From Lentisphaeria bacterium (lineage in GTDB: Bacteria > Verrucomicrobiota > Lentisphaeria > Victivallales > Victivallaceae), in the NCBI GenBank assembly GCA_900768515.1, contig CAAGDG010000056.1:1-7852 (forward strand): DNA of 7,852 nucleotides, read 5' to 3'. The notes beneath the pieces are model-generated. The model was not told the origin of the DNA and did no database searches. It saw only the letters and a list, made by a program, of their open reading frames with translations. The position numbers and the translations under genes are program-made. Positions 1 through 6,010 of this stretch are shown in pieces (position 1 is the stretch's first letter; the number at the start of each line of letters is the position of its first letter).

Positions 1-310
1 AGAATTCATTCGGCTGAAGGGGCGTGATGATCTCCTTCAGTTTCAGAACACTTTTGCCGAGAATCGCGGAAGCCGTTGTCGTGACGGCTCCATCCTTTTT
101 CTCCACGGCGGCGTTTTTCCAGTCCTTGCGGTTGAAGCCATTCCAGTTTTCACCGTGAACGGTCACATTCGACTGCACTCCGGAGATGGCGAGGGTGCCG
201 TCCTGCCGCAACTGGAGCTCTTTCGGGAGCGATTCCGCGTTCAGCATCAGTGCCGCGGCGCCCAGCATCACGCCGAGTGGTTTGCGGAGCAGATTGATTG
301 CATTTCTCAT
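1..310 (-). CDS. N-terminal part of an exported protein of unknown function (runs off left edge)
   Basis: An open reading frame of 103 codons on the minus strand starts at the ATG at 310-308 and is still open at the window edge. The first 25 residues look like a Sec signal peptide: a basic N-region (MRNAINLLRKP), a hydrophobic core (LGVMLGAAALML) and a likely cleavage after Asn-Ala near residue 25. The mature part that follows is polar and rich in Lys, Thr and Val, as in beta-rich secreted domains, and holds a short aromatic stretch (HGENWNGFNRKDW). A purine-rich GGAAGG lies about 13 bases before the ATG, a rather long spacing for a ribosome binding site. I do not recognise the family; too little is present. 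Codon use resembles the neighbours. The protein probably acts outside the inner membrane; a role in glycan use beside the GH127 gene is only a guess. Confidence 0.6.
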   Translation of the reverse strand, partial: MRNAINLLRKPLGVMLGAAALMLNAESLPKELQLRQDGTLAISGVQSNVTVHGENWNGFNRKDWKNAAVEKKDGAVTTTASAILGKSVLKLKEIITPLQPNEF

Positions 311-516
311 CTTGTTCGATTTTCCTTCCGGGTTTTCTGTTGGAGGTTTGGTCGGGTGGAACGGTGTTGTCCGCGGTTCCGTGAATTTCGGGATGAACCG
401 AAGGCCGTTACGGAGGGCGTTCTCCGGCATCGCCTTGCGGATCCCTGCTGGTACAGCTTTCCATTTTCCATCTCCGGTGCCGATACATTTCCGCTTCTCC
501 TCCGCATGAATCCGTG

Positions 517-557
517 GGCTGTCTCTGAACGGACAGCCGCCGGTTTCCCCCGCCGGC
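517..557 (-). other. Two hairpins in the presumed leader of the exported-protein gene
   Basis: Read on the minus strand, GCCGG (557-553) can pair with CCGGC (543-539) around a 9-base loop. Right after it GGCTGTC (538-532) pairs perfectly with GACAGCC (523-517) around an 8-base loop. No T-run follows the second stem, so it does not look like a simple terminator. The pair would lie early in the leader if transcription starts near 579. I do not recognise it as a known riboswitch. Confidence 0.4.
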
Positions 558-585
558 AGAGGGCGGGATTACTGCTGCCTGGATT

Positions 586-614
586 ACTTTATGAGCGCAA
601 AACGGTATTTTCAA
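586..614 (-). promoter_or_regulatory. Candidate sigma-70-type promoter for the exported-protein gene
   Basis: On the minus strand TTGAAA (614-609, five of six to consensus) is followed after exactly 17 bases by TAAAGT (591-586, four of six). Transcription would start near 579 and give a leader of roughly 270 bases. The position, downstream of the GH127 terminator candidates and upstream of the exported-protein ATG, fits an independent transcript. Confidence 0.35.
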
Positions 615-664
615 GAAAGCGGAATATATAAAGTTGCAGAGAAAATATTTAAAAATCTTTTCAA

Positions 665-680
665 GCCGCCCGGCGACGGC
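665..680 (-). terminator. Candidate terminator hairpin after the GH127 gene (distal)
   Basis: On the minus strand GCCGTC (680-675) can pair with GGCGGC (670-665), one pair being G-U, around a four-base GCCG loop. An interrupted T-rich run follows (TTGAAAAGATTTTT). An alternative 7-bp stem at 677-693 with a 3-base loop overlaps it, so the two would exclude each other. The T-run is imperfect and the site lies about 115 bases past the stop codon. Confidence 0.35.
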
Positions 681-718
681 GGAAAGTCCGCCGGAATTCC
701 CCGGGTTGGAAGCCCATG

Positions 719-747
719 AAAAAATACGGGGACGCAAAAAAATCCCC
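719..747 (-). terminator. Candidate terminator hairpin after the GH127 gene (proximal)
   Basis: On the minus strand GGGGA (747-743) pairs with TCCCC (732-728) around a 10-base T-rich loop and is followed by GTATTTTTT. It lies about 50 bases beyond the GH127 stop codon. The stem is short (5 bp) and the loop large, so termination may be partial; the hairpin at 665-680 could back it up. Confidence 0.35.
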
Positions 748-795
748 CGGAAATCGACCCGCGGACGGTTTTCGGAGGAAAGGAAAGACGCATTC

Positions 796-2670
796 TCAGA
801 AGAAAATACTGAAAGCGTGCTGATCTTTCGAGTATTCGTTTCCAGCCGAGGCGTAGTCGCAGACTTTTGTGTGGAACCGCCTTCCCCCCGACTGGAATGC
901 CGCATCGAATTCACAGCGGACATTCCGCGGTTCCACCGGTTTGATTGCGCATTCGAATCCGGGAGGCAGTGTTTCTCCGAACATCTCCTCCTCGGTGCTT
1001 CCGATAAACTTGCTCCGCGCCAGAAGCAGAGGGCCATAGACCAGCGTGGAGGCCGGCTGTTTCCGGAACATCGTCTCCATGCCCGGTTCGCACCAGCGCC
1101 GGCGGAACCAGGCGTCGTCGCCCTCCGGCACCCGGTGACGGCGGATCTCCAGCCGTCGTTCGAAAAACAGCGAAATTTGCTCCTTCCCCGGCGGAAGCGT
1201 CAGCCGGAACCAGCTGCCGTCGCCCTTCGTTTCGCGCCCGGCAGCCGCCATCCGGCTCGACACCGCCCAGCCGGGGATGCGGAACCGTACCGGGAGCGGT
1301 CGTCCGCACCGGTTGTCCAGCCGGACGGCAACTTCTCCCCGCGCCAGGTAGTCGCCGTCAAGCTCGATTTTGAGCGAACCGCCTTCCAGGGGAAGATCCG
1401 CGTTGAAGCCGGTGTAGAAGTTGATCGAAACCTCATCCCCCGCCCGCGTCGCCGCCATCTGCGCCATATTCATGAATCCGCGCGGCAGGTTGTTGACGCA
1501 GCAGTGGTTGTGAGTCATTCCGGCCTGTTCGAACACGGTCAGGTGGCGGCCGTGGCTGCGGACGCCGCGCGAACCCCACTTGCCGTCCCGGTAGACTGCG
1601 GCGAGGAAGGGATTGCAGAACGCCATCTCAAAATCATCGAGACAGGAGGGGTCGCCGGTTTCCAGGAAGAGTTCGCCGCAGAGCCGCATCCAGTGGACGA
1701 CGTCGCACGGTTCGGTGATCGCGTTGATCTCGACCGCGGCGTGGTTGAAGATGTCGTTGAATCCGACCCCGAAGAGCGGATTGAGCTCCGACTGTTTGAG
1801 AATCAGCCGGAACCGCGCTGCCGCTTCGAGCAGTTCCGCTTCACCGGTGGCGCGGTGGAGTTCGAGAATGCCGTCGAAACAGGAGAGCATCTCGTAGACT
1901 TTCGCCCACTCCGGCGGGTTCGGATACCACTCGTGAACCGGTTTCCCGCTTCGCGCGTTGGAGATCAGATTCGGGCAGAGGCCGTCCGGCCGTTTCCAGT
2001 CCGCGGCGATCTCTTTCGCAAAGGCCAGAAACTTGCCGTTCCCGGTGGCGCGGTGAAGGATCAGCATCGGCTTCAGGATGGAGCCGCTCGGGATTCCGGC
2101 GAAGGTGCCGGTCTGACCGAGCCGGATGTTCCGTTCCCGGAGGGAGTCGATCAGGTGGGCGGCGAGCCGCTCCGCGGCGTGCAGAATTGCAGGATCTTCC
2201 AGCAGTTCCCAGGCTTCGAGCAGCCCCCAGAGCGTGTATTTGCGGCACCAGATGTTCCAGTTCCACCGGCAGTCCCAGCCCAGGAGTTGCCGGGTTTTTT
2301 CGGGGTCCGCCGGGAAGACGTTCATCGGATCGCGGTAGGTGCCGAGGTAGCCGGACGGTTCCTGGAGTTTCAGCATCGCCGCGACGCCGCTGCGGATGAA
2401 TTCCCGGAGCTCCCCGTTCCCGGAGTACCGGCAGAAGCGGCAGGCGCTGATCATCCACTTGCCCCAGAACTCCCCCTGCCAGATTCCATGGACCCCGGAT
2501 GCGTCGTCGAGTTTGTTGCGGAAGGCGTCCTCGGCCTCGCGGTAGACGACGTTCCAGGCGTCTCCGGATTCGATCCGGTTTCGGGCGAATTGGTTCATCT
2601 GTTCCGCGACGGAGCCGGTCAGGTGGAGCTGTCCCAGCGGGAAAGAACTGTTTTTCTGTCGAATATTCAT
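796..2670 (-). CDS. DUF1680/GH127-type glycoside hydrolase, cytoplasmic (beta-L-arabinofuranosidase-like)
   Basis: This 624-residue protein has the length and layout of the DUF1680/GH127 family, whose characterised members remove beta-L-arabinofuranose with a zinc-bound cysteine nucleophile. Visible family signatures: GEFWGKWM (67-73), SGYLGTY (106-112), WCRKYTLWGLL (141-151) in the helical barrel, VHWMRL (325-330), HCCVNNLPRG (389-398), and FRIPGWA (463-469) with VYGPLLLAR (544-552) in the beta domains. Glu320 and Cys322 (TEPC) plus the pair Cys390-Cys391 match the four zinc ligands of HypBA1, Cys390 being the expected nucleophile. I find no glutamate at 296-313, where the general acid/base is expected; Asp306 is the nearest acidic residue. 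There is no signal peptide or TM segment, so it acts inside the cell on imported oligosaccharides. The ATG at 2670 has GGAG 5 bases upstream. The divergent AraC gene is its likely regulator. Substrate is unproven; arabinofuranose is only the family default. Confidence 0.9.
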   Translation of the reverse strand: MNIRQKNSSFPLGQLHLTGSVAEQMNQFARNRIESGDAWNVVYREAEDAFRNKLDDASGVHGIWQGEFWGKWMISACRFCRYSGNGELREFIRSGVAAMLKLQEPSGYLGTYRDPMNVFPADPEKTRQLLGWDCRWNWNIWCRKYTLWGLLEAWELLEDPAILHAAERLAAHLIDSLRERNIRLGQTGTFAGIPSGSILKPMLILHRATGNGKFLAFAKEIAADWKRPDGLCPNLISNARSGKPVHEWYPNPPEWAKVYEMLSCFDGILELHRATGEAELLEAAARFRLILKQSELNPLFGVGFNDIFNHAAVEINAITEPCDVVHWMRLCGELFLETGDPSCLDDFEMAFCNPFLAAVYRDGKWGSRGVRSHGRHLTVFEQAGMTHNHCCVNNLPRGFMNMAQMAATRAGDEVSINFYTGFNADLPLEGGSLKIELDGDYLARGEVAVRLDNRCGRPLPVRFRIPGWAVSSRMAAAGRETKGDGSWFRLTLPPGKEQISLFFERRLEIRRHRVPEGDDAWFRRRWCEPGMETMFRKQPASTLVYGPLLLARSKFIGSTEEEMFGETLPPGFECAIKPVEPRNVRCEFDAAFQSGGRRFHTKVCDYASAGNEYSKDQHAFSIFF

Positions 2671-2684
2671 GGAGACTCCGAAAT

Positions 2685-2712
2685 TTGATTTTTCCTTGAA
2701 TCCTCTTATATT
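2685..2712 (+). promoter_or_regulatory. Candidate promoter of the AraC-family regulator gene
   Basis: TTGATT (2685-2690) and TATATT (2707-2712, five of six to consensus) stand 16 bases apart on the plus strand. The -10 overlaps the perfect -10 of the divergent GH127 promoter (2715-2710). Transcription would start near 2719, and the AT-rich repeats at 2729-2752 would then fall just downstream of the start, where a bound regulator could repress its own gene. Confidence 0.4.
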
Positions 2713-2752
2713 ATAGCGTCTTTGCGGATAAAATAAAATGGAATAAAATCCA
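2707..2752 (-). promoter_or_regulatory. GH127 promoter with perfect -10 and possible AraC operator repeats
   Basis: The minus strand has a perfect TATAAT at 2715-2710, about 39 bases before the GH127 ATG, but only a poor -35 (TTTTAT at the 17-base spacing). Just upstream lie three TAAAAT units on the plus strand (2729-2734, 2734-2739, 2744-2749), two of them within GGATAAAAT and GGAATAAAAT, and an imperfect TGGA/TCCA inverted repeat at 2739-2752. A strong -10, a weak -35 and repeats at about -25 to -50 are the usual pattern of a promoter that depends on an AraC-type activator. Binding itself is inferred. Confidence 0.45.
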
Positions 2753-2790
2753 AAAAAGATTTGTGATTGTCTGAAAAGCGGGAGGCGAGA

Positions 2791-3585
2791 ATGGCATCAG
2801 GAAAAGGGGAACCGGACTTTTTTGCCGGACACACCCGCTGCCTTGACGGGAAGTTCAGCTGGTTCCAGCGGATCACCGGAAGCTGCGGACTGCTGCTGGT
2901 CCTCGGCGGCGAAGGCGAGATCGGCTACCGCGACTCCCGGCTGGTCGCCGGCAGGGGATCGCTGGTGCTGCTCAATCCCCGGATCCGGCACCGGTTTTGT
3001 CCGCTTGGATTCTGGGAGCTGCTCTGGTTTCACTTCGTTCCCCGGGCCCATGTCGTTCATGCTCTGGAGTGGGGAGATCCCGTTTCCGGGGCTGGACAGC
3101 TTCTGCTTGATGGCGCCGATTTCGAACGGGTCCGCACCGCGCTTGAAGAGGTGTTCGACCTCGACAGCCGCCGTCCGCCGGGGTGGAATTCCCTGGCTCT
3201 GCTCCTTCTGGAAAGCGTGGTCGTGCGTGCCTGGAACCGCTGTCTGCAGCAGCGTGCCGGCCGCGGTGCGAACTGGGTCGCACAAGCCCAGAAACTGTTG
3301 ACCGGAACAGACGAGGAGATGGATCGAATCGCCATGCGCTGTGGCGTTTCGCGTTCCACGCTCTATTCGAAGTTCAAGGCGGCGACCGGCGTTTCTCCGC
3401 GGCAGTATCGGGAGATGGCCGCGCTGCGCCGGGCGGCCGGAATGCTTGAGACCATGGACCTCTCCGTCGCCGAAATCGCGGAACTTGCCGGAATGCCGGA
3501 CCCCTATTATTTCTCCACCCGTTTCCGGAAGTTCACCGGCGTTTCGCCGCGGGAGTACCGGAAGCGGAGAAACGCCGCGGGTTGA
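2791..3585 (+). CDS. AraC-family transcriptional regulator
   Basis: This 264-residue protein has the typical AraC/XylS layout. An N-terminal cupin-like sensing half (about 30-85) includes the LVLGGEGEIGY strand pattern and an LLWFHF segment common in sugar-responsive members. The C-terminal DNA-binding half has two helix-turn-helix units, at about 176-200 (MDRIAMRCGVSRSTLYSKF) and 225-248 (VAEIAELAGMPDPYYFSTRF), and ends in the family signature GVSPREYRKR. I chose the ATG at 2791 because GGAGG lies 5 bases before it; a TTG at 2767 in the same frame would add eight residues and has no such site. The gene is divergent from the GH127 hydrolase, which it most likely activates in response to a sugar. 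The inducer cannot be told from sequence. The stop lies 10 bases from the rpoN stop on the other strand. Confidence 0.93.
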   Translation: MASGKGEPDFFAGHTRCLDGKFSWFQRITGSCGLLLVLGGEGEIGYRDSRLVAGRGSLVLLNPRIRHRFCPLGFWELLWFHFVPRAHVVHALEWGDPVSGAGQLLLDGADFERVRTALEEVFDLDSRRPPGWNSLALLLLESVVVRAWNRCLQQRAGRGANWVAQAQKLLTGTDEEMDRIAMRCGVSRSTLYSKFKAATGVSPRQYREMAALRRAAGMLETMDLSVAEIAELAGMPDPYYFSTRFRKFTGVSPREYRKRRNAAG

Positions 3586-3595
3586 GCCGGAAACC

Positions 3596-5023
3596 TCAGG
3601 CGCCGTGGCGTCGCCGCAGGTTGGACGAGGGCAGATTCATCGCCTCGCGGTATTTGGCAACGGTGCGGCGCGCGACCGCGAGGCCCTCTTCCTTGAGAAG
3701 GTGCGCAAGCTGTTCGTCGGAAAGCGGTTTCGCGGGGTCCTCCCGGCCGATGAGTTCGCGGATCTTCTCCATCACCGCCCGGCTGGAAAGCTCCTCTCCT
3801 CCCTCCGCCGTGAATCCGGTGCTGAAAAAGAACTTGAACGGGAAAACGCCCTGCGGCGTCTCGACGAATTTGTTGGCGACCGCCCGGCTGATCGTGGTTT
3901 CGTGCAGATCGAGCGCCTCGCCGACCTGCCGCATGGTCAGGGGATGGAGCTCCTCGACGCCATGGTCGAGAAAGTCGCGCTGTGTACGTGCGATCACCTC
4001 CGCGATCCGCTCGATGGTGGCGCGGCGCAGTTCGAGTGCGCGCATGAGTTCACGGGCCTGGGCGGCCTTTTCGCGCAGGTAGGCGCGGTCTTCGGCGGAG
4101 AGTTCAGGATCTTCGAGCATTTTCAGATAGCGTTCGGCGAGGAAGAGCCGGGGCGCACCGTTGCGGCGGCTGCGCACCACGTACCGGCCGCCCTCCCGGA
4201 CAATTTCCACTTCCGGCATCACGAATTCCGAGGATTCCGGGGTCAGCGCCGATCCGGGGTAGGGGTTGAGACGGCGAAGTTCCGCGAGGCAGCGGTTCAG
4301 TTCCTCGAGAGAGATTCCGAGCTTTTTCGCCAGCAGGGGAAGCCGGTTGCGGGCGATCTCCTCCAGGTGGTGATCGAGCAGCTCCGCGAGAACAGGCGTC
4401 AGTTTTCCGGCGCGTTCCAGCTGGAGCTTGAGACACTCGGCCAGATCGCGGCAGCCGACTCCCGGCGGATCGAAACTCTGGACCAGCCGGAGCGCCTCCT
4501 CCGCCTCATCCAGAGTGGCGCCGCCGCTCATTGCAACGTCGGCGGGCGTGGTGCGCAGATAGCCGGTGTCGTCGATGGAACCGATCAGGATTTCCGCGAG
4601 CGTCCGGATTTTCGGCGGGACATCGCTGACCGCCAGCTCTCCTTCGAGCTGTTCCCGGAGCGAAGGGGCGCTGGAGAGGGAATTGAGCAGATACTCCCGC
4701 CGTTCGTTTGCCGCGGCCGCATCGCCGCGGTCGGAGGGAACCGGCAGTTCATCGTTCCACTCCTCGGCGTTGTCGACCGCCTGGGCGTCGTAGGCGGATT
4801 CATCGTTGCCGGGATCCGATTCCGATTCCGATTCCGGAACTGCTGGAAGCGGCTCCTCGTCCGGCTCCGCCTCCAGCATCGGATTGGACGCCATCGCCTG
4901 GTTCAGTCGTTCCTCCAGTTCGAGGAGGGGCAGGTTCAGCAGTTCAAGGCTCTGCAGCTGGCGCGCGGAAAGTTGCTGTTCCTGCTTTAAAGTGGTCGAT
5001 AACGTTTGTTGATTTCCCGACAT
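3596..5023 (-). CDS. rpoN: RNA polymerase sigma-54 factor (RpoN)
   Basis: This complete sigma-54 of 475 residues directs RNA polymerase to -24/-12 promoters, where AAA+ enhancer-binding activators open the complex. Region I (about 1-51) is Gln- and Leu-rich, with LKQEQQLSARQLQSLELL and ending in SNPMLE. Region II (52-105) is an acidic linker with a Glu-Ser repeat. The core-binding domain follows, with DDTGYL (151-156), FDPPGVGCRDLAECL (184-198) and NPYPG (253-257). A helix-turn-helix (361-387, LTMRQVGEALDLHETTISR) and the RpoN box ARRTVAKYRE (451-460), which reads the -24 element, complete it. All key regions are intact. The ATG at 5023 is the furthest possible start because an in-frame TAA lies four codons upstream. 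There is no Shine-Dalgarno sequence; a perfect TATAAT stands only 8 bases before the ATG. No modulation genes (hpf, ptsN) lie downstream, unlike the proteobacterial rpoN cluster. Confidence 0.97.
   Translation of the reverse strand: MSGNQQTLSTTLKQEQQLSARQLQSLELLNLPLLELEERLNQAMASNPMLEAEPDEEPLPAVPESESESDPGNDESAYDAQAVDNAEEWNDELPVPSDRGDAAAANERREYLLNSLSSAPSLREQLEGELAVSDVPPKIRTLAEILIGSIDDTGYLRTTPADVAMSGGATLDEAEEALRLVQSFDPPGVGCRDLAECLKLQLERAGKLTPVLAELLDHHLEEIARNRLPLLAKKLGISLEELNRCLAELRRLNPYPGSALTPESSEFVMPEVEIVREGGRYVVRSRRNGAPRLFLAERYLKMLEDPELSAEDRAYLREKAAQARELMRALELRRATIERIAEVIARTQRDFLDHGVEELHPLTMRQVGEALDLHETTISRAVANKFVETPQGVFPFKFFFSTGFTAEGGEELSSRAVMEKIRELIGREDPAKPLSDEQLAHLLKEEGLAVARRTVAKYREAMNLPSSNLRRRHGA
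4815..4836. repeat. Short tandem repeat (6-bp unit) in the rpoN acidic linker
   Basis: The hexamer TCCGAT occurs three times in a row and then partly a fourth time. On the minus strand it reads GAATCG and encodes the Glu-Ser repeat at RpoN residues 64-69. Being a multiple of three, a gain or loss of units would change linker length without breaking the frame. Confidence 0.75.
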
Positions 5024-5036
5024 GGTGATATATTAT
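5009..5036 (+). promoter_or_regulatory. Candidate promoter of the nuclease-kinase-sensor run
   Basis: TTGATT (5009-5014) and TATTAT (5031-5036) are 16 bases apart on the plus strand. This overlaps the beginning of rpoN and the -10 of the opposite rpoN promoter. It would give a leader of about 155 bases before the nuclease gene. I saw no better plus-strand promoter between 5040 and 5198. Confidence 0.35.
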
Positions 5037-5037
5037 A
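5032..5037 (-). promoter_or_regulatory. -10 box of a likely leaderless rpoN promoter
   Basis: The minus strand carries a perfect TATAAT at 5037-5032, with only 8 bases between it and the rpoN ATG. Transcription from it would start about 1-3 bases before the ATG. No good -35 lies at the 16-18 base spacing (CGATTT at 17). No other convincing minus-strand promoter is visible up to the next gene. Confidence 0.4.
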
Positions 5038-5079
5038 AAATAGGGTTCCTGTAAAAATCGTGTCCGTTCTGTTTTCTGC

Positions 5080-5108
5080 AACGACGCCCCGCTCCGTCGG
5101 GTGTTGTT
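5080..5108 (+). other. RNA hairpin in the leader of the nuclease gene
   Basis: In plus-strand RNA AACGACGCCC (5080-5089) can form ten consecutive pairs, two of them G-U, with GGGTGTTGTT (5099-5108), leaving a 9-base loop. In minus-strand RNA the two G-U positions become A-C mismatches, so the structure favours plus-strand transcripts. No T-run follows, so it is not a standard terminator. Confidence 0.45.
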
Positions 5109-5198
5109 AAATGTAAATTTGAAAGTGCGGTTTTTCCAGTCGCAAAACGGCTATTTTGCAATAAAAATCGGGTATGCTCCCGGACAGGATGGTTTGAT

Positions 5199-6008
5199 AT
5201 GGTGAAATTGTGTGCCCTCGGCAGCGGCAGCCGGGGAAACGCGCTGGTGCTGACCGGTGGCGACGGGAGCGCGATCATCGTGGACGTCGGCTTCTCGCGC
5301 CGGGAGACCCACGGCCGGATGCGCCGGGTCGAAGTGGATCCGGGAACGTTGCGCGCCGCTCTGCTGACCCATGAGCACGACGATCACTCCAAGGGGTGCC
5401 GGGTCTTCTGTGATGAATTGAATATTCCACTCTGCACCGCCTCCCTGACCGCCGACTATCTTCGAAAAAAAGGAAAATTGCCGGCGCGGGTGCTCGAGTT
5501 TGAACCCGGTACCGATTTCCAGATCGGCGGGTTTGAAGTTTCTCCCTTTCTGGTGCAGCACGACGCGGTGGAACCGGTCGGTTTTGTAATCCGGCGCGAC
5601 GGCGTGAAAATCGGAATTGCGACCGATCTGGGGGATGTGAACGCGCTTGCCTTCCAGCGGCTCTGCGACTGCGACGCACTGGTGCTTGAGAGCAACTACG
5701 ACCGGCAGATGTTGCGCGATTCCGACCGGCAGCTTTATCTGAAGCGACGGATTCTCGGACGCCACGGCCATCTGGACAACCTGGCCGCGCTGGCGGCGCT
5801 CGACCGGCTTCTGACCGCGCGGACCCGGGTGCTGCTGCTCGCTCACCTGAGCAGTGAATGCAACTCCCGGGAGCTGGTTCAATCCCTTTTCGCGGAGCGG
5901 CTGCGCGAGCTGGGGCGCGAAGACATCCATTTTGCGATCATCGCGCAGGATGAACCGCTCGAGCCGATTGGTCTGGAAGTTTCCGTCGCACAGAACGGAG
6001 GGTTTTGA
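5199..6008 (+). CDS. MBL-fold metallohydrolase, YycJ/WalJ-like exonuclease
   Basis: This 269-residue protein matches the YycJ/WalJ branch of the metallo-beta-lactamase fold in length and motifs. The start LCALGSGSRGN is typical. The metal site HxHxDH is present as His58, His60, Asp62 and His63 (THEHDDHSKG). His121, Asp143 (TDLGD) and His216 (AHLSSECNS) fit the other ligands. ESNYD (164-168), the KRRIL segment (182-186) and GHLDN (190-194) are near-identical to the family signatures. WalJ proteins are linked to DNA mismatch repair as a 5'-3' exonuclease in bacteria without MutH; that function is transferred here, not shown. It is cytoplasmic, with no signal or TM segment. AGGA lies 9 bases before the ATG at 5199. 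The next gene begins 2 bases after the stop, and its ribosome binding site lies within the end of this gene, which suggests translational coupling. Confidence 0.92.
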   Translation: MVKLCALGSGSRGNALVLTGGDGSAIIVDVGFSRRETHGRMRRVEVDPGTLRAALLTHEHDDHSKGCRVFCDELNIPLCTASLTADYLRKKGKLPARVLEFEPGTDFQIGGFEVSPFLVQHDAVEPVGFVIRRDGVKIGIATDLGDVNALAFQRLCDCDALVLESNYDRQMLRDSDRQLYLKRRILGRHGHLDNLAALAALDRLLTARTRVLLLAHLSSECNSRELVQSLFAERLRELGREDIHFAIIAQDEPLEPIGLEVSVAQNGGF

Positions 6009-6010
6009 AG

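Larger units (their letters stand above)
311..795. other. 485-base intergenic region without a convincing gene
   Basis: This stretch separates two minus-strand genes. Open frames cross it on both strands, but their Arg- and Ser-rich translations and use of AGA, AGG and CGA codons are unlike the neighbouring genes, and none shows a domain. Its right part holds two hairpins followed by T-rich runs on the minus strand, which fit the end of the GH127 transcript. Its middle holds a candidate minus-strand promoter, and its left part two hairpins that would lie in the leader of the exported-protein gene. The exported protein therefore probably has its own transcript. Confidence 0.6.

Noticed and set aside
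307..507. A 66-codon minus-strand frame whose TGA overlaps the ATG of the exported-protein gene (ATGA), which could mean a coupled leader peptide.
   Set aside because: Arg/Ser-rich translation, use of codons (AGA, AGG, CGA) unlike the real genes, and no domain; the overlap can arise by chance. Ribosome profiling would settle it.
155..631. Plus-strand open frames of 158 and 107 codons in the left region.
   Set aside because: They overlap the signal-peptide-bearing minus-strand gene, have low-complexity translations and no supporting start signals or motifs.
408..1037. A 209-codon minus-strand frame overlapping the end of the GH127 gene in another frame.
   Set aside because: It lies mostly inside the GH127 coding sequence and the noncoding spacer and shows no motif; it would also run through both terminator candidates.
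634..2688. A 684-codon open frame on the plus strand covering the whole GH127 gene.
   Set aside because: It starts at a TTG without a ribosome binding site, and its translation shows no domain. The minus strand has clear family motifs and a GGAG site. Long antisense frames are expected in G+C-rich genes.
2767..2790. An eight-residue N-terminal extension of the AraC protein from a TTG.
   Set aside because: GGAGG at 2781-2785 is placed for the ATG at 2791; the TTG has no such site.
3341..4990. A 549-codon open frame on the plus strand across the end of the AraC gene and nearly all of rpoN.
   Set aside because: Antisense shadow of rpoN, whose RpoN box and helix-turn-helix are unmistakable on the minus strand.
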